Below, piece after piece: positions 27,407 through 36,794 of a stretch of 64,000 bases of DNA; position 1 is the first letter of the stretch, and each line of letters opens with the position of its first letter. Both the position numbers and the translations under genes were made by a program. The stretch is from CAVQBJ01 sp963819075 (lineage in GTDB: Bacteria; Actinomycetota; Thermoleophilia; Solirubrobacterales; Solirubrobacteraceae). The stretch lies in assembly GCA_963819075.1 (NCBI GenBank), contig CAWFUP010000001.1:124001-188000 (forward strand), read 5' to 3'. A model generated the notes under the pieces. It did no database searches, was not told the DNA's origin, and saw nothing but the letters and a program-made list of their open reading frames with translations.

Positions 27407-27474
27407 CCCGGCCCCAGGCCCCAGCGCCCAAGCGCCCAGCCCCCCGGGCCCCCAGCCCCCGGGGGGCCGCGACG

Positions 27475-28881
27475 TCAGCCCGGCGCCCGCGAGAGCGACA
27501 CCCGCCCGCCGCGCCGCGGCACAAACGTCACCAGGCGTCTGCGCACGCCTTCGTCCCGAGCCGCCGTCGGCTCGAGCCGCACGCCCTGGAGGATCGCCTG
27601 CAGCACGGCGCGCATCTCGAAGAGCGCGAACGACGCCCCGAGGCACCGGCGCACACCGCCGCCGAAGGGCATCCACTCGTACGTCCCGGGTGCGTTCTCG
27701 AGAAAGCGCTCGGGCCGGAACGCGTCCGGCTGCGGATAGATCTCCTCACGGCGGTGCACGAGGAGGATCGACGGCGACACGACGACCCCGGCCGGCAACG
27801 AGTGCCCGCCGAGCGTCATCGGCGCCTGCAGCTGGCGCGCCGCGCCCGGGACGACCGGACGCATCCGCAGCGACTCCTTGCAGACGGCGTCGATGTAGTC
27901 GACGTCGTCGGCGCCGCCGTCCGCGTAGAGGCGCTCGAGCACGTGCGGGGTGCGGGTGACACGCTCGAGCGTCCAGGCGAGCGCCGTGGCGGTCGTCTCG
28001 TGTCCGGCCACGAGCAGCGTCATCAGCTCGTCGCGCAGCTCGACGTCGGTGAGCGGCTCGCCGTCCTCGTCGCGCGCCGCGAGCAGCAGCGAGAGGACGT
28101 CGTCGCGCTCGCTCTCGCCGAGCTCGAGCTCCTCGCGGCGCTCGCGCACCTCGGCGAAGATCGCCTCGTCGACGGGCCGCAGCTCGGCGCGCAGCGTGGC
28201 CCACGGTCCGCGGCGCGCGTGGGTGAGGCGTGAGGACTGCATCGTCGCGCCGAGGGCGAGGATCCGGCGCGGGTTGCCGACGGTTTTCAGCATGTGGCGC
28301 ATCGTGGCCGACCAGCGGGCCACGCGCTCGGCATCGGTGATGCCGAACACGGCGCGCAGGATCACCTCGAGCGTGATCGCCTGCATCGTCTTCGCGGTCT
28401 CGAGCTCCCCGCTACTCGGCCAGCGCGCGACGTGGCGCTCGGCCACCTCGCGCATCATGTCGCCGTAGTTACGCATGCGCTCGCCGTGGAACGGCGGCAG
28501 CATGAGCCGGCGCTGGCGCAGGTGCTCGGCGCCGTCGAGCAGCAGCACGGACTTCGAGCCGAGGAACGGCCGCAGGACGATGTTGCCCTTGCCGGCGTGC
28601 AGCAGCTCGGGATCGCCGGTGAAGATGTCCTTGATCATCGCCGGGTCGCAGGTGACGACGACCGTGCGTTGCGAGGTCAGCCGCATCGTCCAGGTGTCGC
28701 CGAAGCGCTGGCGCGCGTCCACGAAGAACGGCACCGGTCGCAGCAGGAAGTTGAGCGCGATCCAGCGGTGCGGGCCGCGCGGCCCGGGCGGCAGCTCGGA
28801 CAGGTCGATCGACATGTCGTTGAAGAGCGGCCCGCCGCGCCGGTACGCGGCGCCGTCGTGTGAGTTGGCGGTCGCGCTCAT
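27475..28881 (-). CDS. cytochrome P450
   Basis: A 468-residue P450. The I-helix is AGHETTATA (292-300), the K-helix ExxR is ESLR (336-339), and the heme loop is FGGGVRRCLG with the thiolate Cys413. There is no membrane anchor, as expected for a bacterial P450, and no fused reductase or ferredoxin is visible. It will hydroxylate or epoxidise an organic substrate using electrons from separate partners. Its ATG overlaps the TetR stop (ATGA), so it is translationally coupled to its probable repressor. The Baeyer-Villiger enzyme and hydrolase across the divergent promoter suggest a shared oxidative pathway. Confidence 0.95.
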   Translation of the reverse strand: MSATANSHDGAAYRRGGPLFNDMSIDLSELPPGPRGPHRWIALNFLLRPVPFFVDARQRFGDTWTMRLTSQRTVVVTCDPAMIKDIFTGDPELLHAGKGNIVLRPFLGSKSVLLLDGAEHLRQRRLMLPPFHGERMRNYGDMMREVAERHVARWPSSGELETAKTMQAITLEVILRAVFGITDAERVARWSATMRHMLKTVGNPRRILALGATMQSSRLTHARRGPWATLRAELRPVDEAIFAEVRERREELELGESERDDVLSLLLAARDEDGEPLTDVELRDELMTLLVAGHETTATALAWTLERVTRTPHVLERLYADGGADDVDYIDAVCKESLRMRPVVPGAARQLQAPMTLGGHSLPAGVVVSPSILLVHRREEIYPQPDAFRPERFLENAPGTYEWMPFGGGVRRCLGASFALFEMRAVLQAILQGVRLEPTAARDEGVRRRLVTFVPRRGGRVSLSRAPG

Positions 28882-29513
28882 CGCGTCGCCTCCTCGGCCT
28901 GCGCCGCGCGGGCGATCGCCGTGACGTGCCCGAGCGCCGCCTTCAGCAGCCGGTGTGCCGTGGCGCGGTCGATGTTGCCGCGCTCCAGCCAGCGGAGCAC
29001 GACGCCTTCGGCGAAGAACATCCAGCCCTCGGCCGCGGCCTCGAGCGCCGGCGTGCGGAACTGCTCGAGCGGCTGGCCGGCCTGCCGTGCGAGGCCGGCC
29101 AGGATGAGCTCGAGCCGGCGACTGCGCGCGCCGGCGATGATCTCCATCAGCTCGGGGTCGCCTCCGCCGCGGGTGCGGAAGATCGAGGTGAAGCCCGCCG
29201 GGCGCTGCTCGACATAGCCGAGGAACGCGTCGATGTTCGCGTCGGCCTGCTCGTCGGGCGAGATCTCGGGATCGAGGCGCAGCAGCTCGGTCAGCTCGGC
29301 CACCGACGAGGCGACGGCGGCGACGACGAAGTCGCGCTTGGTCGGGAAGTAGTGGTAGAGCAGCCCCTTCGACACGTCGGCGCTGCGCGCGATGTCCTCG
29401 ATCGAGATCTCCTCGTAGGAGCCCTGCTGGAAGAGGCGCATGCCTGCGGCCAGCAGCTGCTCGCGGCGGGCGTCGGGGGTCATACGGCCGGGGCGTGTGC
29501 GCGTGGAGGCCAT
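28878..29513 (-). CDS. TetR-family regulator
   Basis: A 211-residue protein. The N-terminal helix-turn-helix is clear: RREQLLAAGMRLFQQGSYEEI, IEDIARSADVSKGLLYHYFPTKRDF. The C-terminal two-thirds are the helical ligand-binding and dimer domain. It is the first gene of a two-gene unit with the P450. Upstream, between it and the monooxygenase gene, is a 33-bp symmetric sequence that is a strong candidate for its operator, so it probably represses both divergent units until the substrate binds. Confidence 0.93.
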   Translation of the reverse strand: MASTRTRPGRMTPDARREQLLAAGMRLFQQGSYEEISIEDIARSADVSKGLLYHYFPTKRDFVVAAVASSVAELTELLRLDPEISPDEQADANIDAFLGYVEQRPAGFTSIFRTRGGGDPELMEIIAGARSRRLELILAGLARQAGQPLEQFRTPALEAAAEGWMFFAEGVVLRWLERGNIDRATAHRLLKAALGHVTAIARAAQAEEATR

Positions 29514-29534
29514 CGCCGGCCACCGTAGCCACTA

Positions 29535-29567
29535 TTGACCAACTATTCAACTTGAATCCGCGGTCAA
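29535..29567. promoter_or_regulatory. symmetric TetR-type operator overlapping a promoter
   Basis: Two nested inverted repeats share one centre at 29551: ATTCAA (29545-29550) with TTGAAT (29552-29557), and TTGACC (29535-29540) with GGTCAA (29562-29567). The same TTGAAT can serve as a -35 element 18 bp before TACCCT (29576-29581), which ends 7 bases before the monooxygenase GTG. Operator and promoter therefore overlap. Confidence 0.65.
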
Positions 29568-29588
29568 CAATGCATTACCCTGCGCATC

Positions 29589-31106
29589 GTGCTCGAGCGC
29601 ACCCACAGCGCCGATGAGGCGACTCGTCACGGCGTGGTCATCGTCGGCAGCGGCTTCAGCGGCGTCGCCATGGCCGTCGCGCTCAGGCGCGACGGCATCG
29701 AGGACTTCGTGATCCTCGAGCGCGCCGACGACCTCGGCGGCACCTGGCGCGACAACACCTACCCGGGCTGCGCCTGCGACATCCCGAGCATCCTCTACTC
29801 GCTCACCGACGAGCAGAACCCGCGCTGGAGCCAGCTGTTCGCGCCGGCGGGAGAGATCTGGGAGTACCTGCGCGACGTCGCCACGCGCCACGGCGTCATC
29901 GAGCACATCCGCTACGGCCACGAGGTGCAGGGCGCGGCCTGGAGCGACGAGCACCAGCGCTGGGAGATCGAGACGAGCGAGGGCCGCTACGCGGCCGACG
30001 TGCTCATCACCGCCGTGGGCGCACTGTGCGACCCGGCGATCCCGCCGCTGCCCGGCCTGGACGCCTACGGCGGCCACGTCATGCACTCCGCGCGCTGGGA
30101 CCACGACCACGCGCTCCAGGGCCGGCGCGTCGGCGTCATCGGCACCGGTGCCTCGGCGATCCAGCTCGTCCCCGAGATCCAGCCGCAGGTGACGGCGCTG
30201 CGCGTCTTCCAGCGCACGCCGCCGTGGATCATGCCCCGCGGCAAGGTCCACATCAGCCCCGAGTGGCAGGAGCGCTTCGAGCACCATCCCTGGCTCCTGC
30301 ACGCCGCGCGGGGAACGATCTTCTCGCTGCTCGAGCTGCGCCACCGCGGCTTCACCCACCCGAACGGGCGCCTGACGGCCTTCAACGAGCGGATGGCCCG
30401 GCGCCTGATCGAGCGCCAGGTCGCGGACCCGGCCCTGCGCGAGAAGCTGACCCCCACCTACCGCATGGGTTGCAAGCGCATCCTCGGCTCGACCGCCTGG
30501 TACCCGGCGATCACGGCGCCGAACGCCGAGGTGGTCACGAGCCCGATCGCCGAGGTCGTAACGGATGGCCTCGTCGATCGCGACGGCCACCACCACGAGC
30601 TCGACACGCTCATCTTCGCAACGGGCTTTCATGTCGTGGACAGCCCGATGTGGGCGCTCGTGCGCGGCCGTGACGGACGTTCCCTGAACGACCACTTCAA
30701 CGGCAGTCCGAAGGCCTACCTCGGCACCGCGGTCGCCGGCTTCCCGAACCTGTTCAGCCTCGTCGGCCCGGGCACCGGGCTCGGTCACAATTCGCTGCTG
30801 TTGATGATCGAGGCCCAGATCGGCTACGTTCGCGCGGCGCTCGCCTTCCGCGCCCGCCAGGGCCTGGCGGCGATGGCGCCGCGGCCCGAGGCCCAGGCCG
30901 CCTACGTGGCCGAGGTCGACGGCGCGATGGAGGGCAGCGTGTGGACGGCCGGCGGCTGTGCGAGCTGGTACCTCGACGCCACCGGACGCAACTCGACGCT
31001 GTGGCCCGACACCGTCCGCGCCTTCCAGCGGCGCCTGCGCCGCTTTGTCCCCAGTGAATACGAACTGATGCTTCCGCATCGGACGCCCGTGGAGGTCCCC
31101 GCATGA
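29589..31106 (+). CDS. flavin-containing (Baeyer-Villiger type) monooxygenase
   Basis: A 505-residue flavoprotein from GTG 29589. The FAD loop is VIVGSGFSG and the NADPH loop GVIGTGASA. Between them, DAYGGHVMHSARWDHD fits the Baeyer-Villiger fingerprint (FxGxxxHxxxW type, with Tyr in place of Phe). DDLGGTWRDNTYPGCACD is also typical. Such enzymes insert oxygen next to a carbonyl, turning ketones into esters or lactones. The alpha/beta hydrolase starting inside its stop codon could then cleave the product. The TetR-type operator upstream suggests induction by substrate. Confidence 0.93.
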   Translation: MLERTHSADEATRHGVVIVGSGFSGVAMAVALRRDGIEDFVILERADDLGGTWRDNTYPGCACDIPSILYSLTDEQNPRWSQLFAPAGEIWEYLRDVATRHGVIEHIRYGHEVQGAAWSDEHQRWEIETSEGRYAADVLITAVGALCDPAIPPLPGLDAYGGHVMHSARWDHDHALQGRRVGVIGTGASAIQLVPEIQPQVTALRVFQRTPPWIMPRGKVHISPEWQERFEHHPWLLHAARGTIFSLLELRHRGFTHPNGRLTAFNERMARRLIERQVADPALREKLTPTYRMGCKRILGSTAWYPAITAPNAEVVTSPIAEVVTDGLVDRDGHHHELDTLIFATGFHVVDSPMWALVRGRDGRSLNDHFNGSPKAYLGTAVAGFPNLFSLVGPGTGLGHNSLLLMIEAQIGYVRAALAFRARQGLAAMAPRPEAQAAYVAEVDGAMEGSVWTAGGCASWYLDATGRNSTLWPDTVRAFQRRLRRFVPSEYELMLPHRTPVEVPA

Positions 31107-32017
31107 CCACGATGGAAAAAGAGTCGCAGGCCCCGGCCGACTCGGAGCGCTTCTGCGACGTCGGTCGCGGGGTGACCCTGTGCTACGAGACGTTCGGCGA
31201 ACCCGCGTCGCCGCCGATGCTCCTCATACAGGGTCTCGGCATGCAGCTCATCGCCTGGCCCGACGCGCTGTGCGAGCGGCTCGTGGCCGGCGGGATGTAC
31301 GTCGTGCGCTTCGACAACCGCGACAGCGGGCGCTCGTGGCGGCCGCGGATCGCGCCGCCGGGCATGGTCGCGCTCGGGACCCGCCGCTTCTCGCGCGAGC
31401 AGTACACGCTGAGCGACATGGCCCGCGACACCGCTGGGCTGATCGACGCGCTCGAGCTCGAGCCCGTGCACGCGGTCGGCGTCTCGATGGGCGGGATGAT
31501 CGCCCAGACGCTTGCCGCGCAGTATCCCGACCGCGTGCGGTCGCTCGTCTCGATGATGAGCTCGACCGGTGCTCGCGGCGAAGGCCGCCCGGCGCCCTCG
31601 ACGCTGCGCATGCTCCTCAGCCCGGTTCCCAAGGACGAGGAGGGCGCGACCGAGCGCTTCGTACGGATGTTTCGCCACGTCGGCTCGCGGGGCTATCCCT
31701 TCGACGAGGCAGCGGCGCGTGAGCGTGCGCGGCAGGCCTACCGCCGCGCGTTCACCCCGGCCGGCACCGCCCGCCAGATGGCCGCGATCATCAAGTCCGG
31801 CGACCGCACCGCCGAGCTTGCCCACGTGACGGCCCCGACGCTCGTGCTGCATGGCGACCATGATCCGATGGTCCACCCTTCCGGCGGTCGCGCCACGGCG
31901 AAGGCGATCCCCGGAGCGCGCCTGCAGACGATCGCGGGAATGGGCCACGACCTCCCCGACGGGGCGCTCGAGCAGATCGCCGAGCTGCTGCTCGATCACG
32001 CCGCGCAGTCGGCCTGA
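31103..32017 (+). CDS. alpha/beta hydrolase
   Basis: A 304-residue hydrolase whose ATG overlaps the TGA of the monooxygenase gene. The nucleophile elbow is GVSMGG (Ser128), the acid is Asp254 in HGDHDPMV, and the base is His282 in GMGHDLP. There is no signal peptide. In this context it probably hydrolyses the ester or lactone made by the monooxygenase. It ends 18 bp before the convergent GGDEF gene. Confidence 0.93.
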   Translation: MTTMEKESQAPADSERFCDVGRGVTLCYETFGEPASPPMLLIQGLGMQLIAWPDALCERLVAGGMYVVRFDNRDSGRSWRPRIAPPGMVALGTRRFSREQYTLSDMARDTAGLIDALELEPVHAVGVSMGGMIAQTLAAQYPDRVRSLVSMMSSTGARGEGRPAPSTLRMLLSPVPKDEEGATERFVRMFRHVGSRGYPFDEAAARERARQAYRRAFTPAGTARQMAAIIKSGDRTAELAHVTAPTLVLHGDHDPMVHPSGGRATAKAIPGARLQTIAGMGHDLPDGALEQIAELLLDHAAQSA

Positions 32018-32035
32018 TCGCGTTCGGGCCGAGGC

Positions 32036-33370
32036 TCAGCGGAGCGCGCGCGAGAGCGCGACGGCGACGCCGCCGCGTCCGCTGCGCTTGGCCTCGTACA
32101 TCGCCGCGTCAGCGGTGTGCAGGACCTCGGTGAGGTCGCCGGTTGCGGCGGCGCAGCCGATGGACAGCGACACGCCGTCACCGAGCCCGGCGCTCCACAG
32201 CCTGAGCGCGCCGGCGCAGTCGCACAGCCGCTGCGCGGCCTCGTGAGCGCCGTCGAGCGGGGTGTGGCCGAGCACGGCGAGGAACTCGTCGCCGCCCCAG
32301 CGCCCGTACACATCGCTGTCGCGCAGGACCTCGCGCAGGCACGCAGCGACGGCGCGCAGGACGCGGTCGCCGGACTCGTGACCGCGCGTGTCGTTCACCT
32401 GCTTGAAGCGGTCGAGGTCGATCATCAGCACCGACAGCGGCTCGTCGTAGCGCACCGCGTGCGCCATCGCCTGGGCCAGCGAGTCCGACAGCTGGCGGCG
32501 GTTGGGCAGGCCGGTCAGCGGATCGGTGCGCGCGAGCTCGAGCGCCTCGGCGGACAGGCGCGCGAGGCGCCGGCGGTCGGCCAGGAAGCCGGCGAACAGC
32601 GCCCACAGCCCGGCGGCGAGCAGCGCCACGATGCCGAACACGAGCCACGGCACCCATGGCGTGGCCCCGCTGGTACCGGCGTACAGCTCCGAGTTCGCGA
32701 CCGCGATCACGACGTGCCAGCCCGTGCCGGCCACCGGCGCGGCGGCGTAGGCGGTCCCGCGGCCGTCGAGCGTGACCGTGCCGCTCGGGGCGCGCTGCGA
32801 GGCGGCGGCCAGCACCGGTGCGGCGGCCGCGAGCGTCGGGGCGCTCACCGGTGGGCGCGAGGCGAGCAGATGGCCGCCCGCGTCGACGAGGTAGACGGCC
32901 TGACGGTCGGTGCCGTAGGCCGCGGCGAGGAAGGCGAACAGACCGCGCGCGACGCGGTCGGCGATCGCGCTCTGCGCCGCCGCCGTGTTGTCGGCGGCGT
33001 GCGTGTCGGCGATCGCGCTCTGCGCCGCCGCCGTGTTGTCGGCGGCGTGCGTGTCGGCGATCGCGCTCTGCGCCGCCGCCGTGTTGTCGGCGGCGTGCGT
33101 GTCGGCGATCGCGCTCTGCGCCGCCGCCGTGTTGCCCGCGGCGTGCGTGTCGGCGATCGCGGTGGCGGCGACACCGGCGGCGGCTGCGCCCCGCGCGGTG
33201 AGGACTGATTCCGCGCGGGCGCGCGCCGCATCCTGCGAGCGCACGATGAGTGCCGCCATCGTGGCGACGAGCAGCGTGAGCGCAATCCCCGACAGGACGA
33301 GTGGGAGGATTGCGCCCCGTCGCCGAGAGCGGGCGGCCCGATCGAGCTTCTGCATCTGGCTTGCCGTCAT
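32036..33370 (-). CDS. membrane GGDEF protein with tandem-repeat sensor segment
   Basis: A 444-residue protein from ATG 33370. One membrane segment lies at about 20-44 and another at about 240-262, leaving an exposed sensor region between. That region contains four tandem 16-residue repeats of the type ADTHAADNTAAAQSAI (about 71-136), then a Cache-like segment (QAVYLVDAGGHLLASRPP). The cytosolic GGDEF domain has DPLTGLPNRR and WGGDEF (359-363). A canonical inhibitory site RDSD (350-353) is present, unlike in the two other GGDEF proteins here. It should make cyclic di-GMP under feedback control. Confidence 0.9.
   Translation of the reverse strand: MTASQMQKLDRAARSRRRGAILPLVLSGIALTLLVATMAALIVRSQDAARARAESVLTARGAAAAGVAATAIADTHAAGNTAAAQSAIADTHAADNTAAAQSAIADTHAADNTAAAQSAIADTHAADNTAAAQSAIADRVARGLFAFLAAAYGTDRQAVYLVDAGGHLLASRPPVSAPTLAAAAPVLAAASQRAPSGTVTLDGRGTAYAAAPVAGTGWHVVIAVANSELYAGTSGATPWVPWLVFGIVALLAAGLWALFAGFLADRRRLARLSAEALELARTDPLTGLPNRRQLSDSLAQAMAHAVRYDEPLSVLMIDLDRFKQVNDTRGHESGDRVLRAVAACLREVLRDSDVYGRWGGDEFLAVLGHTPLDGAHEAAQRLCDCAGALRLWSAGLGDGVSLSIGCAAATGDLTEVLHTADAAMYEAKRSGRGGVAVALSRALR
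32961..33152. repeat. four tandem copies of a 48-bp coding unit
   Basis: Units at 32961-33008, 33009-33056, 33057-33104 and 33105-33152. The first three are identical; the fourth differs only in the TCGGCG/CCCGCG segment. A partial fifth begins at 33153. The unit length is a multiple of three, so copy number changes keep the GGDEF gene in frame. Confidence 0.95.
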
Positions 33371-33494
33371 CTCATCTTCTTGCGATCGAGGGCTTGCGCT
33401 GTGGTGAGCGCTCCCTGAATACATCGGCTGGCGTGGCCGGTTCTGAAGGGCGGTGCGGGGGTCGGGGTGGGTGCGGTGTGGCGGGCCCGCGCGC

Positions 33495-33720
33495 GGGCGG
33501 GGCCGTGACGTGCGCGGCCGGTGGTGGTGCGTGGCGGGCCGGCGTGCGGGCGGGGCCGTGACGTGCGCGGCCGGTGGTGGTGCGTGGCGGGCCGGCGTGC
33601 GGGCGGGGCCGTGACGTGCGCGGCCGGGGGTGGTGCGTGGCGGGCCGGCGTGCGGGCGGGGCCGTGACGTGCGCGGCCGGGGGTGGGTGCGGTGTGGCGG
33701 GCCTGCATGCGACCGGGGCC
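33495..33720. repeat. four tandem copies of a 53-bp intergenic unit
   Basis: The marker GTGACGTGCGCGGCCG recurs at 33505, 33558, 33611 and 33664, exactly 53 bp apart, with degenerate units on both sides (33430-33494 and 33700-33760). The period is not a multiple of three, so this is not a coding repeat. It lies upstream of the GGDEF gene start. Confidence 0.9.
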
Positions 33721-33849
33721 GCGACCAACGCGGCCGGGGGTGACGCGACGGTGACGGCTGTGCCCTGCGGGTGGCGCTGCGTGTCTGCCGTGTGCCGGGA
33801 CTGGCGCACGAGTGTGCCGTGTTGGGGTGGCGGCGGCCGCGCGCCGCGG

Positions 33850-33894
33850 GGTGTGCTCCCGCAGGCCCGCTCCGCGGGGCTAATCGAGCACACC
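33850..33894 (-). repeat. 45-nt palindromic repeat, copy 3 (inverted)
   Basis: On the minus strand it reads with the same outer arms, a GATTAG bulge and an inner GCCCCGC/GCGGGCC stem. It is the only copy in reverse orientation. It lies between the 53-bp repeats and the old yellow enzyme gene. Confidence 0.9.
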
Positions 33895-34032
33895 TCCGCT
33901 GACCGGGTGACGCGACCGTGACAGATGTGGCGGGCACGTCACGCCGCGGTTACAGCGACTATGCGCCGAGGTGCCGCGGCAGCGACGCCGCGTGTCAGCG
34001 GGTGGCGTTCGCCCGGCGCGCGCGTCAGCCGG

Positions 34033-35268
<1,236 letters not shown>

Positions 35269-35540
35269 CGCCGATCTCCTTCGCGGGGGGCGGACCGCAC
35301 ACGGTAGCGGCGCGCTCGATCGCGCGCCGGGTCCGAACCCGCGCTCGCGTCGGCGGCCGGTGTTACCGTGAACGGGTGGCTGGATCACGGAACACCAGAT
35401 CATCCGGCTACCTGGGGCCTCGTGCCCCGATGTTGCTCGCGGCTCCCCTCCGATGCCGTGACGACAAGCGCCGGTTTCACCCGGCCGGCGTGCGCGTTTC
35501 GGGTCACCTGACCCCCTGATCCGGACGCCTTGACCCACGG

Positions 35541-35571
35541 AGCGGCCCCTCGCAGGACGCGAGGGGCCGCT
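35541..35571 (+). terminator. 13-bp stem terminator with T-rich tail
   Basis: AGCGGCCCCTCGC (35541-35553) pairs perfectly with 35559-35571 around AGGAC, followed by TTTCGT. On the plus strand this is a good intrinsic terminator, but no convincing plus-strand gene ends before it. The stretch 35269-35540 holds only a possible 47-codon frame (GTG 35376 to 35519), so a small RNA or small protein transcript may end here. Confidence 0.6.
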
Positions 35572-35651
35572 TTCGTACGCGGCCGGCCGGGGCCCGCGTC
35601 AGCGATTCCTACGGATGGTTGAGATCCTGGCCGAGCGGGTAGCGTCCCCAC

Positions 35652-35906
35652 ATGGGTGACGGGATCTCAGCGCGGCCGGAGCGGATCGGCGAGGATCTCG
35701 CCGCCGTGCGCCGTCGCCATCGCGAGACCCGCCTCGCGCTGGCGCTGCGCGAGCTTCGAGGCCAGGCCTCGCGCTACCGCGCGGACGACGTCCGGCCCCC
35801 GGAGGGCCTTGTGCGCGCGATCCGCGAGTTCGAGGGCGAGCTCGCCGCCCTGCGGTCCGGGTCCGGGCCCGACGAAGACCCGCCGGCGCTGGCGCTCACG
35901 AGCTGA
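35652..35906 (+). CDS. small charged hypothetical protein
   Basis: An 84-residue protein from ATG 35652. TAGCGT (35639-35644) ends 7 bases before the ATG and TTGAGA lies upstream, so a leaderless transcript is plausible. The sequence is Arg/Glu-rich and helical (ERIGEDLAAVRRRHRETRLALALRE split over two helices). Its last 11 bases overlap the end of the convergent OsmC gene. I do not recognise a family. Confidence 0.5.
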   Translation: MGDGISARPERIGEDLAAVRRRHRETRLALALRELRGQASRYRADDVRPPEGLVRAIREFEGELAALRSGSGPDEDPPALALTS

Positions 35907-36315
35907 GCGTCAACGGCGGCTCGGCGGCGATGCGCTCCTCGAACGTGAAGGCGCCCTCGAGAGCGCGGCGCACCGGGCAGGTATCGGCGACACGCCGCAG
36001 GCGCGCCACCTGCTCTTCCGACAGCGCGTCGGGCAGGTGCAGCGTCAGGTCGACGGTCCGCGGCGACGCGTCCGGGTCGTAGACGACGTCGACGCGCAGA
36101 TCGCCGACGTCCCAGTCGTGGCGCTTGGCATACAGCGCGACCATCGTCGACACGCACGACGCCAGCGCCGCCGCCAGGAGCTCGTGCGGTGCCGGACCCG
36201 TGTCGCTCCCGCCCAGGCCGGCGGGCTCGTCGGTCACGAGGGTGTGGCGGCCATTCACATCGACCTCGTGGCGGAGGCCGTCACCGACGCGCCTCGCGGA
36301 TGCCGTCATGGCCAT
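35896..36315 (-). CDS. OsmC-family peroxide reductase-like protein
   Basis: A 139-residue protein with an excellent GGAGG site before ATG 36315. Family features are GPAPHELLAAALASCVSTM with Cys54 and DTCPVRRALE with Cys113, the two redox cysteines that reduce organic hydroperoxides. Length is normal for the family. It probably protects against lipid or organic peroxides. Confidence 0.92.
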   Translation of the reverse strand: MAMTASARRVGDGLRHEVDVNGRHTLVTDEPAGLGGSDTGPAPHELLAAALASCVSTMVALYAKRHDWDVGDLRVDVVYDPDASPRTVDLTLHLPDALSEEQVARLRRVADTCPVRRALEGAFTFEERIAAEPPLTLSS

Positions 36316-36354
36316 CGAGTCCTCCTTTCACGCTCTGCTCTGAGCCGCCATGGC

Positions 36355-36684
36355 TCAGTTGATGAAGCGCATCAGCTCGCCGAGCAGCAGGCCGAGCGCG
36401 GCGACGAGCGCCACCATGCCGATGACAAGCAGCCAGACCGCACCGGTGATGCCGCTCGCGACGATGAAGGCGACGACGAGCAGGATGAGGATGCCGAGTC
36501 CGACCGTCAGGCCGATGAACGGACCCGGAGAATCGGGCGGTGCCTCCCAGGCCTGCGGAGGCGCGGCGGGCGTAGCCTCGACGCGGATCGTCGCGGACGA
36601 GGTGTCCAGCGCTTCGGCTTGTGGCGCCTCGGCCTCGGCCTCGACCTCGGGCGCTTCGGCGGGCGGAATCTGCGTAATCGACAT
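36355..36684 (-). CDS. small membrane protein with acidic N-terminus
   Basis: A 109-residue protein with GGAGG eight bases before ATG 36684. Residues 1-55 are Glu/Ala/Pro-rich and probably disordered. Two membrane helices follow (GPFIGLTVGLGILILLVVAF and GAVWLLVIGMVALVAALGLL). No family is recognised. It is divergent from the ArsR gene; 36755-36785, an inverted repeat between them, may control both. Confidence 0.7.
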   Translation of the reverse strand: MSITQIPPAEAPEVEAEAEAPQAEALDTSSATIRVEATPAAPPQAWEAPPDSPGPFIGLTVGLGILILLVVAFIVASGITGAVWLLVIGMVALVAALGLLLGELMRFIN

Positions 36685-36754
36685 TGGACACCTCCGGCGG
36701 TCGTCTTGACCCCTCGAATCGAGCGTACGTTCGGCGCTGCGCGGCCGGATCCGT

Positions 36755-36794
36755 ATAACGCCACACAACCAGCTAGTGGTGTTATGTTGTCTTC
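36755..36794. promoter_or_regulatory. ArsR-type operator and leaderless promoter
   Basis: ATAACGCCAC (36755-36764) and GTGGTGTTAT (36776-36785) form an inverted repeat with one mismatch around an 11-bp spacer. The right arm runs into TTATGT, which ends 7 bases before the GTG of the ArsR gene. Autorepression by the ArsR protein is likely. Confidence 0.55.

Noticed and set aside
32961..33760. CRISPR array
   Set aside because: The tandem units are contiguous without spacers, and no cas genes are present.
33372..33937. Pro/Arg/His-rich minus-strand frames over the 53-bp repeats
   Set aside because: The 53-bp period shifts frame each unit, so the frames exist only because stops are rare in this GC-rich repeat.
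35376..35519. 47-residue basic peptide gene
   Set aside because: No ribosome site or family support; kept only as part of the orphan-terminator observation.
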